Translations under genes and position numbers: made by a program | In this document: positions 24,859-33,518 of the stretch, in pieces | How positions within the stretch are numbered: the first letter of the stretch is position 1 | Layout of the letters: each line of letters begins with the position of its first letter | Assembly (NCBI RefSeq): GCF_002374855.1 | Contig: NZ_NWVC01000012.1 | Location: forward strand, 1-51,805 | DNA length: 51,805 nt | Direction: 5' to 3' | From: Sphingomonas adhaesiva | GTDB taxonomy: Bacteria; Pseudomonadota; Alphaproteobacteria; Sphingomonadales; Sphingomonadaceae | Notes under the pieces: generated by a model | Database searches by the model: none | What the model was told of the DNA's origin: nothing | Seen by the model: only the letters and a program-made list of their open reading frames with translations

Positions 24859-25869
24859 CTACGTCGGCGGTACGCTCCGAGCGGAATACAGCCCGGCGAG
24901 GGCGGATGACAATCCACTGTCGCGGTCGCGCAACAGGTTATGAATTGCGGTCGCAGCGATCGCCGCTTGTCCGGCTGCGACGCTGATCTGATCGAGCCCT
25001 TCCACGACGTCGCCGACTGCGTAGAGACCCTTAACCGAGGTTTGTTGGTGGGCATTGGTTAGCACGCACCCGGATTCGCTGAGCTGTGCTCCGAGCAAAG
25101 AGGCAAGCCGCGTCCGAGGTGATGAGCCGAGTGCGGGGTAAAGCGTGTCGAATTGTAGCTCCAGGCCATTGGCCAGCCTCACCTCGACACACTCGCCAAG
25201 ACGCAACTGCCCGACAGGCGAGGGGGCGACATCAATGCCCTGCTGGTCCAGCTTGGCAAGTTCGGTCGGCCCAAGATCGAGCGAGCGTTCGGCCAGAAGC
25301 GTGACCTTGGCCCCATAAGCCCTCAGGAATTCGGCTTCTTCAGCACCATGACCATCGCCGCCGAGCACCGCCACGTTCATGCGCCGGGCCTCATAACCAT
25401 CGCAGATCGGGCAATAGCGGAGAAGCCCACGCGCCACGCCGATGTCATGCATCGCATCAGGCATCTCGGGACGCCGGTTGACGACGCCCGTCGCAAGGAC
25501 AACGGTCCGCGCATACAGGACGTTCAGTTCGCAGCTTGCCGAGAAGTGGTCGCCTGACGCGACGATTGCGTCAATCTCACCTCTCTGGACCGTACCGCCA
25601 TATTCGCGCAGCTGAGCCTGCAAACGGGCAAGAAACGTGACGCCGGAAATGCCGCCGGGAAATCCTGGCAGGTTGTGCGAGCGCGGGATGGACGCGGCGC
25701 GTCCTGCCGCCGCATCGTAGACGACGCAGCTCCTGAGAAACCGCGACAGATAGATCGCGGTCATGAGGCCCGCTGGACCACCGCCCACTATCAGACAGTC
25801 GATGACCTCCTCAGGATCTCCAGTCCAGCCCTGATCGGTCAACCGCAACCTCATCATTACCCCGCGCAT
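24859..25869 (-). CDS. Thioredoxin-reductase-like NAD(P)/FAD-dependent oxidoreductase
   Basis: From the ATG at 25869 (25857 also possible) the product has about 336 residues. It has the FAD-binding DCLIVGGGPAGLMTAIYLSR, the redox pair CPICDG near residues 153-158, an NAD(P)-binding VAVLGGDGHGAEEAEFL and the C-terminal FAD motif GLYAVGDVVEGLDQISVAAG. It resembles small TrxR-type enzymes that are not classic TrxB. The frame is open far upstream but that part is antisense to copC and not protein-like. It could supply electrons to thiol systems under copper stress. Confidence 0.88.
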   Translation of the reverse strand: MRGVMMRLRLTDQGWTGDPEEVIDCLIVGGGPAGLMTAIYLSRFLRSCVVYDAAAGRAASIPRSHNLPGFPGGISGVTFLARLQAQLREYGGTVQRGEIDAIVASGDHFSASCELNVLYARTVVLATGVVNRRPEMPDAMHDIGVARGLLRYCPICDGYEARRMNVAVLGGDGHGAEEAEFLRAYGAKVTLLAERSLDLGPTELAKLDQQGIDVAPSPVGQLRLGECVEVRLANGLELQFDTLYPALGSSPRTRLASLLGAQLSESGCVLTNAHQQTSVKGLYAVGDVVEGLDQISVAAGQAAIAATAIHNLLRDRDSGLSSALAGLYSARSVPPT

Positions 25870-26064
25870 GCGCCTATCAGGCCCTCGGCACAGTTGGTTT
25901 AAGGGGAGACGCAGTGAAAAAGCGCTCCATGCTCCCTTCTGAATACGCGCTGCCACCGCCGACCCCTCATCGAGAGCGGTGCGTCGGCACGAAAAAAGAT
26001 CGTGAGGGGTGACCCGTCCAGCTGCGTAATACAGGTGAGCCCAATTGAAATGGAGATTACCTAA

Positions 26065-26433
26065 ATGCGCCGCTTGTTCATCACGACTGCCGCCGCCGCC
26101 CTGTTCTTCGTAGGCGGCGTGGCGAACGCGCATCCGAAGCTGGTGTCCGCCAGTCCCGCTGCCAACGCGGCGGTCGCGACCCCCGAGAAGATCAGCCTCC
26201 AGTTCAGCGAGAAGCTCGTGCCGGCTTTCTCCAAGGCCGACCTTACCATGGCCGCGATGCCTGGCATGGCGGCCATGAAAATGCCCAGCAGCGCCGCAGT
26301 CGGCGCCGATGGCCGGACGCTCACCATCACCCCGAAGCAGCGTCTCCCGCGTGGACGCTACAGCGTCGACTGGCAGGTCGTCTCTGGCGACACACATAAA
26401 ATCACCGGCAGCTACAATTTCACGGTGAAGTGA
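26065..26433 (+). CDS. copC: Periplasmic copper-binding protein CopC
   Basis: The 122-residue protein has a signal peptide cleaved before HPKLVSASP, leaving the N-terminal His that coordinates Cu(II) in CopC. The other ligands lie in SGDTHKITG near the C-terminus. A Met-rich loop (MAAMPGMAAMKM) provides a Cu(I) site. The beta-sandwich strands ISLQFSEKLVP and YSVDWQVVSG are typical. GGAG lies nine bases before the ATG. It passes copper to CopD encoded four bases downstream. Confidence 0.96.
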   Translation: MRRLFITTAAAALFFVGGVANAHPKLVSASPAANAAVATPEKISLQFSEKLVPAFSKADLTMAAMPGMAAMKMPSSAAVGADGRTLTITPKQRLPRGRYSVDWQVVSGDTHKITGSYNFTVK

Positions 26434-26437
26434 GCGA

Positions 26438-27364
26438 ATGCTCGACTGGCCGACCGTCGCCATCCGCTTGGCGTTGTACCTGGTCCTGGCGGCGCTGTTC
26501 GGCCTGTCGGCCTTCAGCCTCTACGGCCTTCGCCTTGGCGAGCGCGATGATGCAATCGCGCTGCGGCCTTGGCTCACGGCAAGCGCGGCGCTCGGGTTGC
26601 TTCTCTCGGCCGCTGGCCTGATCCTCATGGCCTCGGCGATGGCCGGATCTCCGTTCTGGCCGATCGATCAGGCTGCTGCGGCCGCGCTGCTCGGAGGGTC
26701 GGCGGTTGGCACCGCCTGGAAGGTGCGTATGGTGGCGCTCGTCATCGCCGGCGGTGCAGCCCTGCTGGCGCGAGGCAGAGCATCATGGCTGGCTATGGCC
26801 ATGATTGCGGCAGCCGCGGCATTGGCGACACTCGCGTGGAACGGGCATGGTGCCGCGAGCGAGGGAAGCACGGGATGGCTTCACCTCACTGCGGACATCC
26901 TCCATCTCCTTGCTGCCGGTCTGTGGGTCGGGGCGCTGTTCGGATTGCTTCTCCTGATGGCGCGGCGCGCCGAGGAGATCGATGCTGCGCACCTTCGGCT
27001 GACCCATCGCGCCCTGCACGGGTTTGGCTCCGTTGGTACGCTCGTTGTTGTTACCCTGGTGGTAACTGGTTTGATCAATAGTTGGCTGCTCGTCGGGCCG
27101 ACCAATTTTATGGCTCTGGGAACGACACTTTACGGCCTGTTGCTGCTCGCCAAGCTAGCCCTGTTCGCCGGGATGCTGGGGCTCGCTTCGCTCAATCGGT
27201 TTCGCCTCACGCCGGCCTTTGAGCGCTCGATTGCCATGAACGACCATGGCGGGGCGCTTACGGCGCTGCGGGTCAGCCTTGCGGTCGAGACAGCCTGCGT
27301 GATCGGCATCCTGGCGCTCGTGGCATGGCTAGGCACCCTCGCGCCACCCGCGTCGGGCATGTAA
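26438..27364 (+). CDS. copD: Inner-membrane copper-resistance protein CopD
   Basis: The 308-residue protein has eight membrane helices and conserved His/Trp in WNGHGAASEGSTGWLHL, followed by TADILHLLAAGLWVGALFGL, the CopD signature. It takes copper from CopC across the inner membrane. It begins four bases after copC, so the two are one operon. Length matches the family. Confidence 0.94.
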   Translation: MLDWPTVAIRLALYLVLAALFGLSAFSLYGLRLGERDDAIALRPWLTASAALGLLLSAAGLILMASAMAGSPFWPIDQAAAAALLGGSAVGTAWKVRMVALVIAGGAALLARGRASWLAMAMIAAAAALATLAWNGHGAASEGSTGWLHLTADILHLLAAGLWVGALFGLLLLMARRAEEIDAAHLRLTHRALHGFGSVGTLVVVTLVVTGLINSWLLVGPTNFMALGTTLYGLLLLAKLALFAGMLGLASLNRFRLTPAFERSIAMNDHGGALTALRVSLAVETACVIGILALVAWLGTLAPPASGM

Positions 27365-27613
27365 GCGCTATGGACCAACCGTCCACGCAAGCGCCGCTCA
27401 GGCCTTCCACCTTCTTTTACCCACTTACGCGGCTTAACCCTCGCCTCCCAAGACACCCCCCGCTTGGACTGAGCTTACGTGTCCGACGCCCTAAGTCGCC
27501 CACAGGCGCTTGCGGGAAGGCCGCGTCGCGCTGCAAAGCTGGGCGTGCGAGAGGGTTGGTCCGGGTGGGCCTGTCAGTGTTTTCAGAGATGAATGAACAA
27601 GGGTGGCAAAGTC

Positions 27614-30298
27614 ATGACCGATGGCAAACGCAGTGAAGCCGGCAGCGGCCAGGGTGGCGAAGTCGTCCTCATCACGGGCGCGAGCGGCTTCATCGCGGCC
27701 GCGTTGATCGCCAAGCTTAGCGAGCGCTATAGGGTCGTCGGCCTCGATCGCGCTGGTCCTCCCGATCCGCCGCCGCCCGCCGCAGCAGTCGACTTCGATC
27801 TCGGCTCTGACGAGGCAGTGCGCGCTGCACTTGATGAGGTTCGTGCCCGCTATGGCAACCGCATCGCCTCGGTGATCCATCTCGCCGCCTATTACGATAT
27901 TACGGGCGATGCCAATCCGCTTTATGACAAGGTCACCGTGCAGGGCACCCGCCGGCTGATTGACGGGCTGCAATCGTTCGAAGTCGGACAATTCGTCTTC
28001 GCCAGCACGATGCTCGTTCATAAGCCGACCCCCACACCCTACGAGCGCATCAACGAGGACTCGCCGATCGGCGCGTCCTGGGCCTATCCGCAGTCCAAGG
28101 TCGACGCCGAGACATTGCTGCATGAGCGCCACGGAAACATCCCCGTCGTTTATATGCGCGCCGCCGGAGTTTACGACGACGACGGACGCTCGGCTTTTCT
28201 CGCGCAGCAGATATCGCAGATTTACGAGCACCGCCTGATCTCGCACTTTTATCCCGGCATGCTGTGTGCGGCGCAGTCATCGGTGCACCGCGACGACTTG
28301 GCTGACGCCGTGCTGCGTCTGGTCGATCGGCGGCACGAACTGCCGTCAGAACTGCCGCTGCTCATCGGCGAGCCCGACGCACCCGGCTATGCCGAGATCC
28401 AGGACATCGTCGGCGAGGCGCTCCACGGCGAGGGCTGGAAGACGATCCGGATTCCGCAGCCGCTCGCGAAAGCCGGGATCATCCTGCAGAACGAAGCGCT
28501 CGGCAGCGACGACTTCATCCAGCCCTGGATGATCGACAGCAGCAACGACCACTATATCCTCGATATTTCACGCGCCCGCTTGCTGCTCGGTTGGGAACCG
28601 AAGCATCGCCTCCGGGACACGCTGCCGACGATCGTCGCCGCGCTGAAGCGCCACCCGCGGGCCTGGTATCGGAACAACAAGCTTAACGAGAATCTGGTTG
28701 CCTGGCACGATAAGCTAAAGGCCGAACCTGTAGCGCCGGGCCAACAACCCGCAGCGGCAGGCGGTGGAATGGCCGGTATGGATCACGGGGCTGCGGACCA
28801 TAGCAGCATGGACCATGCTGCCATGGGGCACCGACCTGGCGCGGCGGACATGGCGATGACCGGTCACGGTGCACACGGCGATCACATGGCCATAATGGAC
28901 CGCGACGAGCGCCGTGCGCGCTGGGCTCTTTACGCAAACATCGGTCTTGGGCTGTGGCTCGCCTCCAGCCCGCTTATCTACGACTCCGTGACCACTCACA
29001 GTGTCGGCGAGGCGGCGCGCTTCGTAACTATTGATCGCGGGCTGCCGTCGATCGAGTGGCGGGCGAACGCGCTGGCCATCAGCGATGTCGTCAGCGGCCT
29101 CGCCATCGTGCTGTTCGGCGCGCTGTCGCTCGTTCCGCGCACCAAGACATGGGCGCAGTGGGCGGTCGCGTTCGTCGGCATCTGGCTGTTCTTCGCCCCG
29201 CTGATCTTCTGGAGCCCGAGCGCCGCTCAGTACAACAACAACCTGCTCATCGGCTCGGCCGTGATCGCCCTGTCGGTGCTCGTGCCGATGATGCCGGGCA
29301 TGAGCATGGCGGGCATGATGGACCCCAAGAACATCCCGCCCGGCTGGACTTATTCGCCATCCACCGACGCACAGCGGCTGCCGATCGTCGCCATGGGTCT
29401 GATCGGCCTTCTCACCTCGCGCATCCTCACCGCCTACCAACTGGGGCATATTGACGGCGTTTGGGAGCCGTTTTTCGCCGGCTCCCTGAGCGATCCACGC
29501 AACGGCACCGAGGAGATCATCACCTCGGACATGTCCAAGGCCTGGCCGATTCCCGATGGTGGGCTCGGCACGGTCAGCTATGTCCTCGAGATCCTGATGG
29601 CGGTAATGGGCACCCGCGACCGCTGGCGGACCATGCCGTGGATGGTGACCTTCTTCGGCATCCTTGTCATCCCGCTCGGCGTCATCAGCATCTATTTCAT
29701 CATCAGTCAGCCCATCGTCATCGGCACGTGGAGCACGCTGGCGCTGATCGCCGCGCTCGCCATGCTGATCATGATCCCGTTCGCGCTCGACGAGGTGATT
29801 GCGATGGGTCAGTTCCTTCTCTGGGCGCGCCGGCAAGGCAAACCGCTGATCCGCACCTTCTTCCAGGGTGACGCGATAGAGGCGGGAGCGGTGGACGCGT
29901 CGGACGCGATGGCCTCGCCAAGCACCTTCTGGGCGGACGCAAAGAAGGGTCTGACCCTGCCATGGACGCTGACTGCGAGCATCGTCATCGGCGTCCTGCT
30001 GATGCTCACCCGGGTATTGTTCGGCACGGAAGGCGGGATGGCGAACAGCGATCACGTTGTGGGTGCGCTGGTCATCACGGTCGCGATCATCGCCACAGCG
30101 GAGGTTGCCCGCGTGCTGCGGCTGATCAATGTCGCGTTCGGAGCCTGGCTCGTGGCCGCGCCTTTCCTCCTGGACGGCGTTGGTCACCTTGGTGCCGTGG
30201 CCTCGGTCGTAGCGGGCATTGCGCTCGTCGGCCTCAGCTTTCCAAGGGGGAAGCGCAGCGCCGAGCATTATGCAGGCTGGGACAAGTACGTGATCTGA
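27614..30298 (+). CDS. Fusion of SDR epimerase, Met/His linker and SPW/VKOR-like membrane domain
   Basis: The 894-residue protein starts at ATG 27614 behind AAGGGTGG. Residues 1-365 form an NAD-binding extended SDR (LITGASGFIAAALI, active-site YPQSK in SWAYPQSKVDAE). A linker around 385-435 is rich in Met and His (GMAGMDHGAADHSS, MDHAAMGHRPG). The rest is membrane: SPW-type repeats (GLWLASSPLIYDS; GIWLFFAPLIFWS), then a VKOR-like core (WPIPDGGLGTVSYVLEILMA, QPIVIGTWSTLALIAA) and a final SPW-like unit (GAWLVAAPFLLDG). The CxxC expected in the VKOR core reads Ser707-Thr-Leu-Ala710, so its redox centre is lost. The role is unknown; the linker and setting suggest copper handling. Confidence 0.82.
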   Translation: MTDGKRSEAGSGQGGEVVLITGASGFIAAALIAKLSERYRVVGLDRAGPPDPPPPAAAVDFDLGSDEAVRAALDEVRARYGNRIASVIHLAAYYDITGDANPLYDKVTVQGTRRLIDGLQSFEVGQFVFASTMLVHKPTPTPYERINEDSPIGASWAYPQSKVDAETLLHERHGNIPVVYMRAAGVYDDDGRSAFLAQQISQIYEHRLISHFYPGMLCAAQSSVHRDDLADAVLRLVDRRHELPSELPLLIGEPDAPGYAEIQDIVGEALHGEGWKTIRIPQPLAKAGIILQNEALGSDDFIQPWMIDSSNDHYILDISRARLLLGWEPKHRLRDTLPTIVAALKRHPRAWYRNNKLNENLVAWHDKLKAEPVAPGQQPAAAGGGMAGMDHGAADHSSMDHAAMGHRPGAADMAMTGHGAHGDHMAIMDRDERRARWALYANIGLGLWLASSPLIYDSVTTHSVGEAARFVTIDRGLPSIEWRANALAISDVVSGLAIVLFGALSLVPRTKTWAQWAVAFVGIWLFFAPLIFWSPSAAQYNNNLLIGSAVIALSVLVPMMPGMSMAGMMDPKNIPPGWTYSPSTDAQRLPIVAMGLIGLLTSRILTAYQLGHIDGVWEPFFAGSLSDPRNGTEEIITSDMSKAWPIPDGGLGTVSYVLEILMAVMGTRDRWRTMPWMVTFFGILVIPLGVISIYFIISQPIVIGTWSTLALIAALAMLIMIPFALDEVIAMGQFLLWARRQGKPLIRTFFQGDAIEAGAVDASDAMASPSTFWADAKKGLTLPWTLTASIVIGVLLMLTRVLFGTEGGMANSDHVVGALVITVAIIATAEVARVLRLINVAFGAWLVAAPFLLDGVGHLGAVASVVAGIALVGLSFPRGKRSAEHYAGWDKYVI

Positions 30299-30330
30299 AA
30301 GTATCCTCGATCACTGCTGGCTCCATTGCG

Positions 30331-30436
30331 GACCTTGATCGCGCATCGCCCCGTCTCGCGTGCCTTCGTCGCCGCTTTCTTGCGTCGTTCAATCGGGACC
30401 GGTTCACGGTCACGATCTGTCGCCGGCGACGATCGC
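30331..30436 (-). repeat. Relic of a repeated gene, copy A
   Basis: The minus strand resembles 36462-36570 at roughly two thirds of positions. In its best frames it encodes RIVTVNR and, after a frameshift, KARETGRCAIKV. The corresponding peptide of the third copy is KARETVRCTVKV. It is a decayed gene fragment. Confidence 0.5.
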
Positions 30437-30555
30437 CCGTTGACGCGGCGATGTTCATCATCGGCTGCCTTGGTGATCGCGCCCTCCGCCCAATACTGCT
30501 AATGAGAGCTGTTCGCATAGTGCGCGACGAGTAAAGCTTGGAGACGATCACCCAT

Positions 30556-31635
30556 ATGCTGTCACTTCGGGTCGCGCTGATTAAGCCTGCACTCGCGCTG
30601 GTCGCGTCGCTTATGCTGCTGTTGATTCCCGCTGCGGCGACGGCCGATCCCGGCGACGTGCAAACCGCTTGGCGTCTGCTCGATTATATGGCGGTCGATT
30701 ATGGCGGTGCGGTCGCCAACGGCGCGGTCACAAGTGCGTCCGAATACGCGGAGATGACGGAGTTCGCCGCAGGCGTGTCCACCCGCCTGCGCGCGCTCCC
30801 TGCGACACCTGAGCGGCAATCCCTGATCCAACGGGCTTCGCAGCTCCAAGGCGTGATTGCCCGCAAGGGCTCGGCCCAACAGGTCGCGGCGCTCGCCTAC
30901 GGGCTCGCCGCCGATCTGCTCAAGGCCTATCCGGTTCCGCTCGCCCCGGACAAGACACCGGACATCTCCACAGCAGGAGCGGTTTTTCGACAATCCTGCG
31001 CGTCCTGCCACGGCATGACAGGCAACGGGCACGGTCCCGACGCCGCCAAGCTCGACCCGCCACCGATCGCCTTTACTGATGCCGAGCGAGCGCGCCAGCG
31101 CAGCGTGTTCGCGCTCTATCAGGTGATAAGCCAAGGCATCGACGGAACCGCGATGCAGAGCTTCGTCGATCTGTCTAGCGATCAGCGCTGGGCGCTCGCG
31201 TTCCGCTCCGGCAGCTTCGCCTCCACCGACGCACAAGCGGTCGAGGGTGAGCGGCTGTGGAAGTCGGACGCGAGCTTGCGGGCACGAATTCCCGACCTGA
31301 AAACCCTGGTCGCGCTCACCCCCGCCGCGCTTGCGGGCAGCATCGGGCAGGTGAAAGCCGACGCGGTGCTCGCCTATCTGCGTCGCCACCCCGATCAGGT
31401 GATGCAACAAGCCCCAAGCCCGCTCGCCGTGGCGCGCGCCAAGCTTGCGCAAAGCCTCGCCGCGTTCCAGCGCGGCGACCGGCGCGCTGCAAAGGAACTG
31501 GCGCTGTCCGCCTACCTCGACGGGTTCGAGCCGATCGAACCGACGCTCTCGGCGCGCGACCCGAACCTCATGTCCCGGATCGAAGGCGCGATGGGAGAAT
31601 CGCGCCGCTGTGGAGAGCAGCACGTCAGCCGATGA
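30556..31635 (+). pseudogene. Cytochrome c-FTR1 permease, N-terminal part up to frameshift
   Basis: From ATG 30556 the protein has a signal peptide (AAATA), a helical domain and a cytochrome c domain with haem motif CASCHG (in FRQSCASCHGMTGNGHGPDA) and the distal region GTAMQSF. Regular FTR1-fusion sequence continues to DPNLMSRIEGAMGE, then changes into SRRCGEQHVSR and stops. Coding continues in another frame from 31601, so one base has been gained or two lost near 31600. An upstream TTG at 30538 has no better ribosome binding site. The intact family imports iron with the cytochrome domain as oxidant partner. Confidence 0.8.
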
Positions 31636-32506
31636 CGTGACCGAACGAGTGGCAGTGCTGGGCGGCCTGTTCGATGATGCCGAGGCCGCGCTCGCGCCCG
31701 ACGCCGCGACGCAGGCGTCCACCTTCTTGGGAGCCTTCACGATCCTGCTGCGCGAAGGGCTGGAAGCTCTCTTGATCGTGGTGGCCATGATTGCGTTCCT
31801 CCGCAAAGCGGAGCGGCCGGAAGCCATGCGCTATGTGCATGGTGGCTGGGTCGGCGCGCTCGTCGCCGGCGGGATTACCTGGGCGGTTGCCACCTATGCG
31901 ATCGGTATAAGCGGCGCGAGCCGGGAACTGACGGAAGGGTTCGGCTCGCTGTTCGCGGCCGTGGTCCTGCTCTCGGTCGGAATCTGGATGCACGGCAAGG
32001 CACAAGCTGATCAATGGCAACGCTATATCCGCGAGAAAATGTCACGGGCGCTATCGGGCGGGTCGGGATGGTTCCTGTTCGGGCTCGCATTCCTGGTTGT
32101 CTATCGGGAGGTATTCGAGACGATCCTTTTCTACGCCGCGCTCTCGACACAGGGGAACACCGCGATGCTGCTGGCCGGGGCCGGCGCAGCGATCAGCCTT
32201 CTCGCCGTCATCGCCTGGGCAATGCTCCGCTACAGCCGGACGCTGCCGATTACGCAGTTCTTCCGCTACAGCTCATGGCTGATGGCCGCTCTGACGGTCG
32301 TGCTGGCCGGTAAGGGAGTCGCTGCTCTCCAAGAGGCGGGGATCATCGACATAGCGCCGCTCGCCAGCGTGCCACGTATCTCGATGTTGGGCCTGTTCCC
32401 GACATTTCAGTCGGTGCTGGCACAACTCCTGATGCTTGCCGCGATCATGATCGGGTTCGCCTGGAACCGCCGCGCCAAGCCGCGGACGGGCGGGCCGCTA
32501 GCCTAG
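31601..32506 (+). pseudogene. Cytochrome c-FTR1 permease, membrane part after frameshift
   Basis: The frame resumes at RAAVESSTSADDVTERV, the expected linker, and then gives the complete FTR1 permease domain: FLGAFTILLREGLEALLIV with the REGLE ferric-binding motif and a second one in FLVVYREVFETILFYAAL. Seven hydrophobic helices follow the usual plan and the C-terminus is intact. No good start codon or ribosome binding site lies at the beginning, so separate translation is unlikely unless by a GTG around 31638. Recent damage is indicated because both parts are otherwise perfect. Confidence 0.78.
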
Positions 32507-32547
32507 CGGCAGGGCAGGTGACGCCCCTCTCTAAAGCGTTGCTGCCA

Positions 32548-32590
32548 ACCCTGACCGTGCATCGCACCGTCTCACGCGCCTTGGCTCGCA
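32548..32590 (-). repeat. Relic of a repeated gene, copy B
   Basis: The minus strand encodes AKARETVRCTVRVG, almost the same peptide as in the copy at 36462. The DNA shares CGTGCATCGCACCGTCTCAC with that copy. Only the C-terminal piece remains. Confidence 0.6.
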
Positions 32591-32601
32591 ATGTAACGGG
32601 A

Positions 32602-32624
32602 GGGCGGCGGGGAAAGCGCCGCCC
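32602..32624 (-). terminator. Hairpin downstream of the Csp gene
   Basis: GGGCGGCG pairs with CGCCGCCC across seven nt, about ten bases after the stop codon on the minus strand. There is no T-run, so terminator strength is uncertain. Confidence 0.45.
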
Positions 32625-32633
32625 TCGGGCCAT

Positions 32634-32966
32634 TTACGCGGCCATCTTGTCGCAAGCGTCGGCGCACTTGCGACACGCGGCGACGCAATCCTCCATGCCG
32701 TCCAGCCCTTCGCAGCTCGACGCGCACGCCCGGCAAATCTCGGCGCACTCGCGGCAGATATGCCGGTGGTGCTCGGACTTGCGCGCCATGAAGTCGATCG
32801 CGACACTGCAAATCTGAGCACAGTCCAGCATCAGCTTCATGTGCTGAGGCTCGGCGTGTCGCCCGCCCGCCTCCAGGCAGTGATTCATCGCCATGTGAAG
32901 GCAGGTGATGTGGCATTCATGGCAGGCGTCCATGCACGCCTTCATCTCGGGATCGATCTGATGCAT
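32634..32966 (-). CDS. Four-helix-bundle copper-storage protein (Csp/DUF326-like)
   Basis: The 110-residue protein starts at ATG 32966 behind GGAAGGAAAG. It contains many Cys in CxxxC and CxxC spacing: CMDACHECHITCLHM, CAQICSVAI, CRECAEICRACASSCEG, CVAACRKCADACDKM. This is the pattern of Csp proteins, in which Cys line the inside of a four-helix bundle and bind many Cu(I) ions. No signal peptide is present, so it is the cytosolic (Csp3-like) type. A CueR-type promoter lies at 33052-33082, overlapping the end of cueR. Confidence 0.92.
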   Translation of the reverse strand: MHQIDPEMKACMDACHECHITCLHMAMNHCLEAGGRHAEPQHMKLMLDCAQICSVAIDFMARKSEHHRHICRECAEICRACASSCEGLDGMEDCVAACRKCADACDKMAA

Positions 32967-33051
32967 TGTCTTTCCTTCCATATGCGCCCCCCTCCCCTTG
33001 TATATACGCGCTTCTTGGCGCTTTCCCTCGCCGGGGTCGGGACTTCACCGT

Positions 33052-33082
33052 CCTTGCGGCTCGGACCATGGTCCAAGGTCAA
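33052..33082 (-). promoter_or_regulatory. CueR-type promoter for the Csp gene
   Basis: On the minus strand TTGACC (33082-33077) is followed by a 19-bp spacer containing the palindrome CTTGGACCATGGTCCGAG and a weak -10 (GCAAGG). A 19-bp spacer with a central dyad is the hallmark of MerR-family activated promoters. The -35 overlaps the TGA stop codon of cueR. Confidence 0.65.
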
Positions 33083-33507
33083 CCCTTTTCTTTAGCGCAA
33101 CGCAGACTCACATGTTCCACTCCGATCGCAAGATCGTCCAGGATCGGGCAATCCGGTCGATCTCCGCCCGCGCAGCGACGCGCCAGATCTTCGAGCGACT
33201 TGCGCATCGCTCGGAGCTCGTGCTCCTTGCGCTCCATCTCCGCGGCTCGTGCAAGCGCGAGGGCCTTGACCTCACCACTCGCCCGATCGCCGTCCTGCCA
33301 CAGCGCGACGAGCTGGCCGATCTCCGAAATTGGAAAGCCCAGATCGCGTGCGCGGCCGATGAAGCGCAACATGTGGACTTCGCGTTCGTCATAGTCGCGG
33401 TAGCCGGAATCACGCCGCGTGGCCTTCGGAATGAGGCCGATCGCCTCATAATGGCGGATCATCCGCTGGCTGACGCCCGAAGCTTTGGCCGCCTGTCCTA
33501 TATTCAC
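33079..33507 (-). CDS. cueR: MerR-family copper regulator CueR
   Basis: I chose the GTG at 33507, which has AGGAGG at the right distance and gives the family start NIGQAAKASGVSQRMIRHYE. The 142-residue protein has the winged HTH (RRDSGYRDYDEREVHMLRFI), a dimerisation helix, and the metal loop with Cys spaced as CAGGDRPDC, as in CueR. It senses Cu(I) and activates the ATPase, copZ and Csp promoters by untwisting their long spacers. It lies 11 bp after the ATPase gene, in the same operon. Confidence 0.93.
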   Translation of the reverse strand: MNIGQAAKASGVSQRMIRHYEAIGLIPKATRRDSGYRDYDEREVHMLRFIGRARDLGFPISEIGQLVALWQDGDRASGEVKALALARAAEMERKEHELRAMRKSLEDLARRCAGGDRPDCPILDDLAIGVEHVSLRCAKEKG

Positions 33508-33518
33508 GTATCGCCTCC

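Noticed and set aside
24859..26463. 534-residue version of the thioredoxin-reductase-like protein
   Set aside because: The first 198 residues are antisense to copC and its upstream region and are not protein-like; the FAD domain begins just after the ATG at 25869.
28715..30268. 517-residue frame opposite the SDR-membrane fusion gene
   Set aside because: Antisense shadow with highly charged low-complexity sequence.
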